From a virus, in IMG/VR virus record IMGVR_UViG_3300021492_000002, positions 1 through 55,558 of that record: a stretch of DNA of 55,558 nucleotides; one strand, 5' to 3'. The translations under genes were made by a program, and so were the position numbers. Positions 18,276 through 26,737 of this stretch are shown piece by piece. Each line of letters opens with the position of its first letter. Position 1 is the stretch's first letter. Under the pieces are notes generated by a model, which did not search any database, was not told the origin of the DNA, and saw only the letters and a list, made by a program, of their open reading frames with translations.

Positions 18276-20231
18276 ATGAAAATATTAAAAATAATAGGAG
18301 CTATCTTACTGTTGTCATCGATGGCGTTAGGTGTTGTACCGGGCAAGCTTATGTATATGGGAAGGTTGGCTGATGCCGACAATCATGTTGTTAATGGATA
18401 TGTAGAGATGAGGTTTAAGTTCTATTCAGATAGCACAGGGACAACGCCTTTTAAAACGATTGAGTTTGTTGGTGATGATTCCATTGAGGTTTCGGCAGGT
18501 TACTTCTTTGTTGTTATGGATTTATCAGATGTTATTGATTCGCTTAATCAGACAGTGTATCTTGAGGTTGATATTTATAATAAAGGCACATCTAGTTGGG
18601 AAACATCTGCAGAGAGGGAGAGGCTTGTAGCGCAGGTGCCTTATACGATATGGGCCCGCCGATCGGCTGTTGCTGAGACTGCAAATGTTGTTGGTTCTGG
18701 TGCTGTGCAGACAAGCATGCCTATAACAGGTGATGGCACATCTGGTAATCCAATTTCGCTTACATATGGTTCGGGGCTTACACTTTCAAGTTCGGTGCTA
18801 ATTATAGACTTTGATAATAGCACTATTGATACCAATTCATCAGGTCAGATTAGAGTTAAACCGGGTGGTATAACATCAACAGAAATTGATGATGATGTGA
18901 CATTTACTAAGATTCAAAACTCATCTGGGACACTGCAGTTTGTTATTACTGATGGCAATACTGCACTACAGTTTGCAGCATCTGGGATCAATAGTGTTAG
19001 TTTTGATTCTGATAACCATAGAGTTACATATACAGCAGAGGCTAATACCAATGTACCTATTACAGGTGATGGTTCATCCGGATCACCTATTAGTTTAAAT
19101 TATGGTAATGGACTTACATTATCAGGATCGGATCTTATTATTAATGAGAGTGATATCCCATATACACCATCGGATGTGTCTGATTGGGATGGTAGTACAG
19201 ATCCTGGAAATGTGAACGATGCATTGGATCAATTAGCTAGTAGAACTGCCAATATTGAGAGTGGTAGCAATAATAATTATATCCGCAATCAATATTCATC
19301 TGCGCAAGCAGCAAGTTTTTGGATTAATGGAAAAGGTAAAGCTAGTCAATTAATTGCTGATGATGAATTCTTATTAGGCGATGTATTAAACATCTATCTA
19401 AGTAGTGATACAGTATATTATGTGTCTGATTCTGTACTGTGTTTTGGTGGGGGCTTAATTATCGAAGAAGACAATGATGTGAAATTAACGGGTGATCTTT
19501 ATATTCCGAATGCTACTGTGAATACTGCAGCAAGTACATTATTAGCTATAACAAATGGCAAAGTAGAAAAAATTCTAAAGTCAAGTGTTACGGCTGGTGT
19601 GTCTTCTATTACAGGAGGACTTGGTCTAGAACCCGATGATGCATCTACAGGTGACATTACTATGACTGTTGACATGACAGAGCTTTATCTTAAAGGACTG
19701 GTAGCAACTACATATGATTCGTTAAGGGTAAAAATAGATGGTAATACAATATGTTTTGGTGGCTCTAATGAATTACAAATTTGTTATGGTGGTATATCAA
19801 CAAATCATATTAGCGATGGTACAATTATTGATAATGATATATCTTCCAGTGCGGCTATACAGTGGACGAAGATAAGCAAATCGGGATCTTCCATAGATGA
19901 TTTAGGTGACGTAAGTACGAGTTCAGCAGCTTCAGGGGATATATTATATTATGATGGAAGTAAATGGACAATCCTTTCGGCTGGAACAAGTGGCTATGTA
20001 CTTCACACGAATGGAGCTGGAGCGGCGCCTTCATGGAGCACAATGGCCGATCTAATAGCAGGAGATGGTCTAAAATATACATCAGCCGGGAATTATAATG
20101 GTATAAATGATAAAACACTTCAAATAGATGTAGCTGATTCATCTTTAACATTTTCTGATTCCAAGTTAAAGGTTTCATTAGGCAAAGCGACCTTGACAAC
20201 AACAAATTATAAAATATATAGAAATTATTAA
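18276..20231 (+). CDS. Secreted tail-fibre-like protein, first of a tandem pair
   Basis: A 651-residue protein with a signal peptide (MKILKIIGAILLLSSMALG). It is followed by the N-terminal domain known from bacterial fibre-like proteins (VPGKLMYMGRLADADNHVVNGYVEMRFKFY…), in which 'GRL.d…v.G.y.m.F.iY' is the usual pattern. The shaft has fibre motifs (YTPSDVSDWDGSTDPGNVNDALDQLASR) and ends LTTTNYKIYRNY. It is clearly paralogous along its length to the next gene, with a near-identical central stretch (NIYLSSDTVYYVSDSVLCF). SD AGGAGG precedes the ATG. Role: probably a surface-exposed adhesive or receptor-binding fibre, but the export signal is unexplained. Confidence 0.65.
   Translation: MKILKIIGAILLLSSMALGVVPGKLMYMGRLADADNHVVNGYVEMRFKFYSDSTGTTPFKTIEFVGDDSIEVSAGYFFVVMDLSDVIDSLNQTVYLEVDIYNKGTSSWETSAERERLVAQVPYTIWARRSAVAETANVVGSGAVQTSMPITGDGTSGNPISLTYGSGLTLSSSVLIIDFDNSTIDTNSSGQIRVKPGGITSTEIDDDVTFTKIQNSSGTLQFVITDGNTALQFAASGINSVSFDSDNHRVTYTAEANTNVPITGDGSSGSPISLNYGNGLTLSGSDLIINESDIPYTPSDVSDWDGSTDPGNVNDALDQLASRTANIESGSNNNYIRNQYSSAQAASFWINGKGKASQLIADDEFLLGDVLNIYLSSDTVYYVSDSVLCFGGGLIIEEDNDVKLTGDLYIPNATVNTAASTLLAITNGKVEKILKSSVTAGVSSITGGLGLEPDDASTGDITMTVDMTELYLKGLVATTYDSLRVKIDGNTICFGGSNELQICYGGISTNHISDGTIIDNDISSSAAIQWTKISKSGSSIDDLGDVSTSSAASGDILYYDGSKWTILSAGTSGYVLHTNGAGAAPSWSTMADLIAGDGLKYTSAGNYNGINDKTLQIDVADSSLTFSDSKLKVSLGKATLTTTNYKIYRNY
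20193..20220 (+). promoter_or_regulatory. Candidate promoter before the second fibre-like paralogue
   Basis: A perfect -35 box TTGACA (20193-20198), a 16-base spacer and TATATA (20215-20220) lie in the last codons of the upstream fibre gene. The expected RNA start is about 15 bases before the ATG at 20243, leaving the SD (AAGGGGTGG) in the leader. The geometry matches the promoters at 27.4 and 40.6 kb. The sequence is also coding, so it may be fortuitous. Confidence 0.4.
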
Positions 20232-20242
20232 GGGGTGGAACA

Positions 20243-22198
20243 ATGACGCGCTATATAGCTATAATTGTATTGTTATCTTTTACACTATCATTTGCCCTTG
20301 TGCCTATGAAGATTGTATATAAGGGGCGGCTTACTGATGCTAATAATAAGGTACTAGATGGTACTTATGACATGATATTTAGGATTTATGATGGTGGTTG
20401 TAATAGTGATTGTTCGGAGTGTACAGGTACCAAGCTCACTGACGATACGGTATCTGTTGAAGTGAATGATGGTTATTTCCATCATGTTATTGATCTATCA
20501 TCTTTATCATTAGAAAAGTTAAATAAGCAGCTGTTTTTGGAGATATGGGTTAAATATGGAGATTTTGAAAGGCTGTGCCCTCGTGAGACGCTATACACGA
20601 GGGCTCCTTATACTATATGGGCGAGATCAAGTGCTGTGGCTGAAACAGCAAATGTGGTAGGAAGCGGGGCTGTTAATACAAGTGCACCTGTTACGGGTGA
20701 TGGGACAGCAAGCGGTCCTATAACATTATCATATGGGGGCGGGCTTACCCTATCAGGAAGTGCATTGATAATCGCATTTGATAATAGTACTATTGATACC
20801 AATTCTGCTGGAAAGATCCGTGTTAAACCTAGTGGTATTACATCGACAGAAATTAATGATGGAGTTGTGTTTTCATCTATACAAAACAGTTCTGGTGCCG
20901 AGCAATTTACTGTTACTGATGGCAATAAAGCATTACAATTTGCTGCATCGGGGATGAATTCCGTTTCGTTTAATTCGACTTATAATCGTGTTACCTATAC
21001 AGCAACGGCTTCAGTAAGTGCTCCTATCACAGGTAATGGAACATCGGGATCACCTATAGGTCTTAATTATGGTACTGGGCTTACATTATATAGTTCAAGT
21101 TTGATTATCGATGAGGATAATATTCCTTATACGCCTAGTGATCTAACTGATTGGAGTGGTAGTACAGATCCAGGTGATGTTAATGATGGACTGGATCAGT
21201 TGGCTGATCGTATAACTTCTATTGAGGAAGGTAATAACACAAGTTATATCCAGAATCAGTATAGCACAACACAGTCAGCGAGTTTTTGGATTAGTGGAAA
21301 TGGTAGAGCCAGTCAATTGATAGCTGATGATGAATTTCTATTAGGTAATGTATTGAATATTTATCTCAGTAGTGACACAGTATATTATGTATCTGATTCT
21401 GTACTGTGTTTTGGTGGCGGCTTAATAATTGAAGAGGATAATGACGTAAAGGTAAATGCCGATCTTTATATCCCAAGTGCATCTGTAAATGCGTCAGCAG
21501 AAACACTGTTGGCTATAACAGATGGTAAGGTTGAAAAGATATTGAAATCTAGTGTCGTAGCAGGTGTATCATCTATAACTGGTGGACTAGGGCTCAATCC
21601 TGATGCTACGACAGAGGGTGATGTTGTAATGACTGTTGACATGACAGAGCTTCGTCTTAAAGGACTAGTAGCAACTACATATGATTCACTAAGGGTCAAA
21701 GTAGATGGCAATACGATATGTTTTGGGGGATCTAATGAATTACAAGTTTGTTATGGTGGTATATCGACAAATCATATTAGTGATGGAACTATAGTTGATA
21801 ACGACATAAGTGCCACAGCCAACATAGCATGGATAAAAATTAATAAGTCTGGTTCATCCGTAAATGATTTGGGAGATGTTAGTGCATCAGGGGCAGCCAC
21901 TGGTGCGCTTCTTTATTATAATGGTTCATCGTGGATCGATTTATCTCCAGGTACTAGTGGTTATATCCTGAGAACTAATGGAACAGGCTCGGCGCCTTCA
22001 TGGAGTACATTAAATACCTTATCAGCAGGTGATGGATTGACATATGTTTCAGGTGGGCCATATGATGGTACAAATGATTTAACATTGAAGGTTAATGTAG
22101 CTGATGCATCGCTTACTATTATAGGAGGTGGGCTTGCTGTTACGCATGGAAGCCCGGTGGCTACATCAGATAATTTTAAGTTATATAATAATCATTAA
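20243..22198 (+). CDS. Secreted tail-fibre-like protein, second of a tandem pair
   Basis: A 651-residue protein, exactly as long as the gene before and similar throughout. Signal peptide MTRYIAIIVLLSFTLSFA, then VPMKIVYKGRLTDANNKVLDG, the fibre-type N-domain, here with an extra Cys-rich loop (GGCNSDCSECTG). The shaft shares long identical stretches with its partner and ends SDNFKLYNNH. The pair is a tandem duplication that has diverged mainly in the N-domain and the tip, which would fit alternative or joint use in binding. SD AAGGGGTGG. Confidence 0.65.
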   Translation: MTRYIAIIVLLSFTLSFALVPMKIVYKGRLTDANNKVLDGTYDMIFRIYDGGCNSDCSECTGTKLTDDTVSVEVNDGYFHHVIDLSSLSLEKLNKQLFLEIWVKYGDFERLCPRETLYTRAPYTIWARSSAVAETANVVGSGAVNTSAPVTGDGTASGPITLSYGGGLTLSGSALIIAFDNSTIDTNSAGKIRVKPSGITSTEINDGVVFSSIQNSSGAEQFTVTDGNKALQFAASGMNSVSFNSTYNRVTYTATASVSAPITGNGTSGSPIGLNYGTGLTLYSSSLIIDEDNIPYTPSDLTDWSGSTDPGDVNDGLDQLADRITSIEEGNNTSYIQNQYSTTQSASFWISGNGRASQLIADDEFLLGNVLNIYLSSDTVYYVSDSVLCFGGGLIIEEDNDVKVNADLYIPSASVNASAETLLAITDGKVEKILKSSVVAGVSSITGGLGLNPDATTEGDVVMTVDMTELRLKGLVATTYDSLRVKVDGNTICFGGSNELQVCYGGISTNHISDGTIVDNDISATANIAWIKINKSGSSVNDLGDVSASGAATGALLYYNGSSWIDLSPGTSGYILRTNGTGSAPSWSTLNTLSAGDGLTYVSGGPYDGTNDLTLKVNVADASLTIIGGGLAVTHGSPVATSDNFKLYNNH

Positions 22199-22213
22199 TA
22201 AGGAGTGGTTGTT

Positions 22214-24298
22214 ATGAAGCCGCGGCTTCTTCTACTCATCAGCATTTTTATGATTATTAATGCATGTTTAGCAGGAGTGCCTAAAGTATTAATGATAAAA
22301 AGGCAGTTAGCTAGTAATGATGGATCTGTTATAAACGGAGATACGACTATTGCTATATGTATATATGACGTTGGGTGTAGTGGTGATGATTGTCCTGATG
22401 CATGTACCGGTAATCCTATAGTATGTGATACGCAGGTAGTAACTGTAAGTGGCGGCTACTTCTATTTTAAATTGGATTTATCATCAGTAGATGATTCCTA
22501 TCTATCTGATACTTTGTATCTTATGGTATCGGTAAAGAATGGTGGGTCTTATGAGGATTTATGTCCTAGGGAAACTCTTTATGCGACGCATGCATGTGCA
22601 CTGAGTTCACATATTGCAGATAAGTCATATAATAGTGATAGTTTAGGCGGGCATCCACCTGATTATTATTTGGATAATACGATTGACACATTTATTGCAT
22701 ACTGGGATTCCATAAGAAACATCCCTGAAGGTTTTGCGGATGGAGTTGATAATGAAGGAGTTAAAGGTGAAGGGAAAATATATCTAGTAGCATATTGGGA
22801 GAATGAGTCAACTTTAACTTATGATAATTCTTTATATTGGGATGCTGTAAATAATAGATTAAAAATAGGGCCGATGGAAGGTGTGATACCAAGTGGCATG
22901 TTACACATTGATGGAAATGGTGCAACAGGTGTTGACGAGATATATATTGAGAATCCAGGTGATAATATATTTATAAATTTTATAGCAGATGGAGATAAAG
23001 AAGCAGGCATTAAATTTAGTGGGAGTTTCACTCTTGCCCGGTTGGCTAGTACACATGACTTAAGACTTTTAAGGATTTATAATAGCACTTATGAACCATC
23101 ACTTTATATAAAAAATTCTAATGGATATGTAGGTATAGGCACAGATACACCATCAGCCAAGTTTGATGTAAACGGGGCTGCAGAAATAAATGGACAGCTT
23201 GATATGACAAGTCATAAAATTATAAATCTTACTGACCCTACTAATTCACAAGATGCTGCTACTAAAGCTTATGTTGATGCACAGGCAAGCAATGATGACC
23301 TTTCCGACAATGTTCTAAATGACCTTTCAGATGTGAATGTGACCCCTTCGGACGGTCAAGTTTTAAAATATAATAGCTCAAGTGGAAAATGGGAGGCTGC
23401 TGTTGACGATACAGGTCACTATGAACCCAAAGATACATTTATAGCATACTGGGATAGTATCCGCAATATACCGAACGATATAGCTGATGGTGACAATTTT
23501 GACACACTTAAAGCAAGTTGGTCTTATATAAAAGACATTCCGTCAGGGTTTGCTGATGGAGTTGACGACACGGGACATTTCGAACCAAAGGATACATTTA
23601 TCGCCTACTGGGACTCCATTAGGAACATCCCCAACGACATTGCCGATGGTGATGATATAGACACAATAAAAGCCGATTGGAATAACATTAAAAATATGCC
23701 TTCTGATTTTGCGGACGGAGTTGATGACACAGGTAAAACAATTGGTATAAAAGACACGATGATAGCTTACTGGGACTCTTTACGCAATGTGCCGTCAGAT
23801 TTAGCGAATGGCGATGATGTAGATACATTTATTGCGCACTGGGATTCAGTAAGAGGTAAACCACAACTGTATTGGATAAATTTGTATATTAAATTGGATG
23901 GAGATACTATTATTGATACAGTTTACAATCAAGATACAGTAAAATCAAAGGCAGTTGATAGTCTTAATTATAGAGTTGTTATTGCTAATCATTTGCATGG
24001 TGGTTCTAACCATTGGAAAGTGGAATCAATCGTGGCTTCGACGACAATTGATGATTCAACGACAGTTTATTTATGTGATGCTTCAGATGAAGCAATAACT
24101 CTAACTTTAACAGAACCTTCGGAAAATAAAGATAGATTATTAGTTATTAAAAAATTAGATAACAGTGCAAATAAAGTTACCATTGATGCTGGTTCGAGCA
24201 CGATTGATGGTTCGCAAACATATAACTTGAATTCACAGCATCAAAGTATTATATTAATATGTGACGGAACAAAATGGTGGATTATAGCGGATAAATAA
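22214..24298 (+). CDS. Secreted or lipoprotein-like tail-fibre protein with repeats
   Basis: A 694-residue protein. The ATG at 22214 has AAGGAG eight bases upstream; a GTG at 22205 is less likely. Its hydrophobic start (PRLLLLISIFMIINACLAG) ends in a Cys, so a lipoprotein signal is possible. The N-domain (GVPKVLMIKRQLASNDGSVINGDTTI) is of the same type as in the two preceding genes, with Cys pairs. At ~310-350 is a typical phage fibre motif (SHKIINLTDPTNSQDAATKAYVDA), then repeats of DTFIAYWDSIRNIP units (~405-555). The C-terminal ~90 residues match the phage-tail pattern '…LVIKKLD…VTID…IDGS…I.LICDGTKWWII'. A receptor-binding tip is likely. Confidence 0.65.
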   Translation: MKPRLLLLISIFMIINACLAGVPKVLMIKRQLASNDGSVINGDTTIAICIYDVGCSGDDCPDACTGNPIVCDTQVVTVSGGYFYFKLDLSSVDDSYLSDTLYLMVSVKNGGSYEDLCPRETLYATHACALSSHIADKSYNSDSLGGHPPDYYLDNTIDTFIAYWDSIRNIPEGFADGVDNEGVKGEGKIYLVAYWENESTLTYDNSLYWDAVNNRLKIGPMEGVIPSGMLHIDGNGATGVDEIYIENPGDNIFINFIADGDKEAGIKFSGSFTLARLASTHDLRLLRIYNSTYEPSLYIKNSNGYVGIGTDTPSAKFDVNGAAEINGQLDMTSHKIINLTDPTNSQDAATKAYVDAQASNDDLSDNVLNDLSDVNVTPSDGQVLKYNSSSGKWEAAVDDTGHYEPKDTFIAYWDSIRNIPNDIADGDNFDTLKASWSYIKDIPSGFADGVDDTGHFEPKDTFIAYWDSIRNIPNDIADGDDIDTIKADWNNIKNMPSDFADGVDDTGKTIGIKDTMIAYWDSLRNVPSDLANGDDVDTFIAHWDSVRGKPQLYWINLYIKLDGDTIIDTVYNQDTVKSKAVDSLNYRVVIANHLHGGSNHWKVESIVASTTIDDSTTVYLCDASDEAITLTLTEPSENKDRLLVIKKLDNSANKVTIDAGSSTIDGSQTYNLNSQHQSIILICDGTKWWIIADK
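22216..22229. repeat. Perfect 14-base GC-core palindrome at a gene start
   Basis: GAAGCCGCGGCTTC covers codons 1-5 of the fibre gene (read Lys-Pro-Arg-Leu). The identical 14-mer at 35781-35794 is read Glu-Ala-Ala-Ala-Ser in the helicase, so the DNA word is kept while the peptide is not. Confidence 0.75.
23432..23890 (+). repeat. Alternating peptide repeats encoded with different codons
   Basis: Within the fibre gene an A-B repeat of about 53-54 residues occurs: A units (DTFIAYWDSIRNIP type) start at 23432, 23591, 23753 and 23822 (the last shortened), with B units (…IKDIPSGFADGVDDTG type) between. A further A-like unit lies at 22685. A1 and A2 encode identical residues over 21 codons, yet 13 of those codons differ, all synonymously. 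Confidence 0.8.
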
Positions 24299-24300
24299 CT

Positions 24301-25686
24301 ATGAAACCGATAAACAGGACAACAACGCTAATATATAAGAAGGGGCGCAGGGTCAAGGTCGAGAAGTATATTAAGAGGATTTATTATCCTGACCACAACA
24401 ATCCTAAAGTTCTAAAGCCCATCATAACAGAACCTAAAGACGCAAAGATATATTATACTGGCTACAAACACGAAATAATTGACCACGATTTACTTATAGG
24501 GTTTTCTCCAAAATATAACGACTTGCCGTTCTTACGTTTTACTGACCCGAAGACAGAAAACACATGGGCTTTATGGATAAAGGGGTTCGGTAAAAATATA
24601 CCGAAGACAGGAATCCGCCCTAAATCAATCGGTAAATTAAAATACGGTATGCACTATGAGATTGACCCAAATGTTGAACTTAAATTTGAAATCTTAGGAC
24701 ATATGATTCGTAAGATTATTGTTGTTCACAAGCGCCCCGAATGGAATGAAATAACATTTATTATATCACGATTTGGTGGACATTTGATAACAGGCAAAAC
24801 TTTCGGCAAGTCCGAACCCTTATTAGCCTTTCGTAAAAACGATATAAAGCCATTATTTAAATTTTTGCGCCCCACAGTATATGATTCAAGCGAGCCCTTA
24901 AAATACCATAAACCTATGCTATTTCTTAATAATATACGGACAGGGGTTTGGGAATTAAAGATAAAGCTTTCGGGAAAGTGGCTTGATGAGGCGAAATATC
25001 CGATTTATATAGACCCGACACTTGAACTCCAACCAGATGCTGATGAAGGATATGATACTTTTATAGCCAATGATGGTTCTAGTGATTATCTTCTTAATTG
25101 TGGTGTTTTTATTGGGTTGCAGTTGAGGGCTGATAATTCTCGTGGTGAAGTAAAAAATATATTAATAAAATTTGACCTTAGCGATATTCCACAAAATTCA
25201 ACAATTATATCTTCTATCTTAAGTTTATATATGTATAGTAATCACGGCGATATAACAATCCGCAAATATCGAATTTTGCGAGACTGGGGTGAGGGAAACA
25301 AAAATGTAGCTGAAGCAACAGAAGGAGAAAGTTCTTGGGCGTGGTATGCCCGACCTAACGAATGGTCAATTTGGGGGGCACAGAGTATCGGTGAAGATAT
25401 AGCTGAAGCAGATGATGATGATACAACTATTTTATATTCGCAAGGTCGTAATATCTGGGTTGACTTTGATGTAACTGCCTCTACACAGCAAATTATAAAT
25501 ACGGGAATAAATTATGGTTGGAAACTTGGTGGTGTTAATGCACCATTGCTAAAATATGTGCGCTTTGAAGCATCAGATTGGGATATGCATCCCAAACTTA
25601 CTATAGAATATGATGATATATACTGGCATATTGGCAGAGTAGGTTGGGAAGGTCAAGGAAGACCGTTTAAGTGGATTTTTGATTGA
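24301..25686 (+). CDS. DNRLRE-domain protein (carbohydrate-binding-like)
   Basis: A 461-residue protein without a signal peptide. Residues ~250-450 fit the DNRLRE/CBM96-like beta-sandwich domain: 'YDTFIAN…', 'VKNILIKFDLSDIPQNSTI', 'ILSLYMYSN', 'YRILRDWGEGN', 'WVDFDVTASTQQI'. Such domains are common in bacterial extracellular proteins and often bind polysaccharide. The N-terminal half is basic (KKGRRVKVEKYIKRIYYP) and unrecognised. The gene starts two bases after the fibre gene. Its base and codon style differs from neighbours (more C-ending and CCG/CGC codons, no GC-core palindromes), suggesting more recent acquisition. Likely a tail-associated glycan-binding component. Confidence 0.7.
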   Translation: MKPINRTTTLIYKKGRRVKVEKYIKRIYYPDHNNPKVLKPIITEPKDAKIYYTGYKHEIIDHDLLIGFSPKYNDLPFLRFTDPKTENTWALWIKGFGKNIPKTGIRPKSIGKLKYGMHYEIDPNVELKFEILGHMIRKIIVVHKRPEWNEITFIISRFGGHLITGKTFGKSEPLLAFRKNDIKPLFKFLRPTVYDSSEPLKYHKPMLFLNNIRTGVWELKIKLSGKWLDEAKYPIYIDPTLELQPDADEGYDTFIANDGSSDYLLNCGVFIGLQLRADNSRGEVKNILIKFDLSDIPQNSTIISSILSLYMYSNHGDITIRKYRILRDWGEGNKNVAEATEGESSWAWYARPNEWSIWGAQSIGEDIAEADDDDTTILYSQGRNIWVDFDVTASTQQIINTGINYGWKLGGVNAPLLKYVRFEASDWDMHPKLTIEYDDIYWHIGRVGWEGQGRPFKWIFD

Positions 25687-25717
25687 CGGTCTTTAATTAT
25701 CCATATTAAGTATATGT

Positions 25718-26191
25718 ATGAAGTTACAAAGTCTTAATATCATATTAGCGTTTATTGTTTTGTTGTTTTTTACCGACTTATCTGCAAAAACATTAGGTTA
25801 TGGTTTGATCACAGGATGTGATGTTTACCATACATATGGTGGAACTATCGGGTTCTTTACATATGGAGGACTAAAGTACTGGGGTATATCATTATCTTAT
25901 CATCAATCATGGGATGGCGATTACTGTGGTGCTAATATTACTGTGAATAATTCATATCGGTTCGAGTTCTCAAAACATATTGGTGTAAGCATAGGCAGTT
26001 TGACTGGTGTTGGTATTTTATTTACTGACAGAGTGCTGAGTGAGCATATTGAAAGTTTCATTGGGGTATTTTATAAGTGGAAGCGGGGCTTCCTTGAACT
26101 TGCATTACATACAATGGTTGATCCTTACCATAAGAAGACGTCGTTTAATAACTGTTATACAATACAAATAAAGTATTTTAGGATATTTTAG
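25718..26191 (+). CDS. Small secreted barrel-like outer-membrane protein
   Basis: A 157-residue protein with a signal peptide (MKLQSLNIILAFIVLLFFTDLSA, cleavage after SA). The mature part alternates polar and aromatic residues in strands (LKYWGISLSYHQSW, IESFIGVFYKWKRGFLELALHT) and ends in an aromatic strand, IQIKYFRIF. A final aromatic residue is the usual signal for BAM-dependent outer-membrane barrels. Its size suits an 8-stranded barrel. It precedes a holin-like gene and resembles in style the protein at 26737, so a role in lysis, envelope change or superinfection exclusion is possible. The barrel is inferred from pattern only. Confidence 0.5.
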   Translation: MKLQSLNIILAFIVLLFFTDLSAKTLGYGLITGCDVYHTYGGTIGFFTYGGLKYWGISLSYHQSWDGDYCGANITVNNSYRFEFSKHIGVSIGSLTGVGILFTDRVLSEHIESFIGVFYKWKRGFLELALHTMVDPYHKKTSFNNCYTIQIKYFRIF

Positions 26192-26201
26192 GAGGCTTAT
26201 T

Positions 26202-26441
26202 GTGGCAAAGGATAATAAAAAGAAAGACAGTGGTAAGAAACCATTTTGGAAGAGCAGAACCTATTGGGGTTTGTTTATAGCAGCCATAGGTATGGTACTA
26301 AGCAAATACGCAACATCACCATGGCTGTCAATGATCGGGCATTTTTTGGAAACCTTTGGTCTTTTGCTTGCAGGTTACGGTCGTGCTAAAGCAGTAAAAC
26401 AGATAATTTTTAAGGATAAAAATAATGGAGGTGAGGAATGA
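26202..26441 (+). CDS. Holin-like small membrane protein
   Basis: A 79-residue protein with a basic start (MAKDNKKKDSGKKPFWKSRTYWG), two hydrophobic helices (~23-36 and ~46-60) around a short turn, and a charged tail (KAVKQIIFKDKNNGGEE). The 'KSRTYWG.FIAAIGMVL…GLLLAGYGRAKA' pattern is that of a widespread class of phage and bacterial holin-like proteins, which form inner-membrane lesions that trigger lysis. The start is GTG with an ideal SD (AGGAGGCTTATT). It is coupled to the next gene by ATGA. No endolysin is recognisable nearby. Confidence 0.7.
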   Translation: MAKDNKKKDSGKKPFWKSRTYWGLFIAAIGMVLSKYATSPWLSMIGHFLETFGLLLAGYGRAKAVKQIIFKDKNNGGEE

Positions 26442-26737
26442 ATATCATGGAGGTTTTTGGCAATATGGATTCGCCAATATTGGGCGCGCTTCAGCTCGTA
26501 CTTAGATTCCTTGCTGGTAAGTTCGTTAAACCGTGGTACGACGGGCAGCATACCTATGCTAAGTATCTTATAACAGATGAAGCGCAGGCCCTTTATGATG
26601 GTCTATTGCTTCTTAGAGAAAAAACAACTGATGAGGAGAAGAAGAAGACCATAGAGCAGATAATTGAGCTTATACGGAGTGTGTTTGAAGCCGCCGAGTT
26701 TGGCGTGGACTTTAGGGGTGTTGAAATTGGCGACTGA
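26438..26737 (+). CDS. Helical protein after the holin, unknown function
   Basis: A 99-residue protein that is mainly helical (…ALQLVLRFLAGKFVKPWYDG… and KTTDEEKKKTIEQIIELIRSVFEAAEF). The first helix is hydrophobic enough to lie on a membrane but is not a clear transmembrane span. ATG overlaps the holin stop, and its own stop overlaps the next start (TGATG), so it is made together with the holin-like protein. It might be a holin partner or antiholin; there is no direct evidence. Confidence 0.5.
   Translation: MNIMEVFGNMDSPILGALQLVLRFLAGKFVKPWYDGQHTYAKYLITDEAQALYDGLLLLREKTTDEEKKKTIEQIIELIRSVFEAAEFGVDFRGVEIGD

Noticed and set aside
23432-23890. CRISPR-like repeats
   Set aside because: The repeated units are protein repeats in frame, the DNA copies differ at most synonymous sites, and there are no constant repeats with unique spacers. 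No CRISPR array was seen elsewhere.
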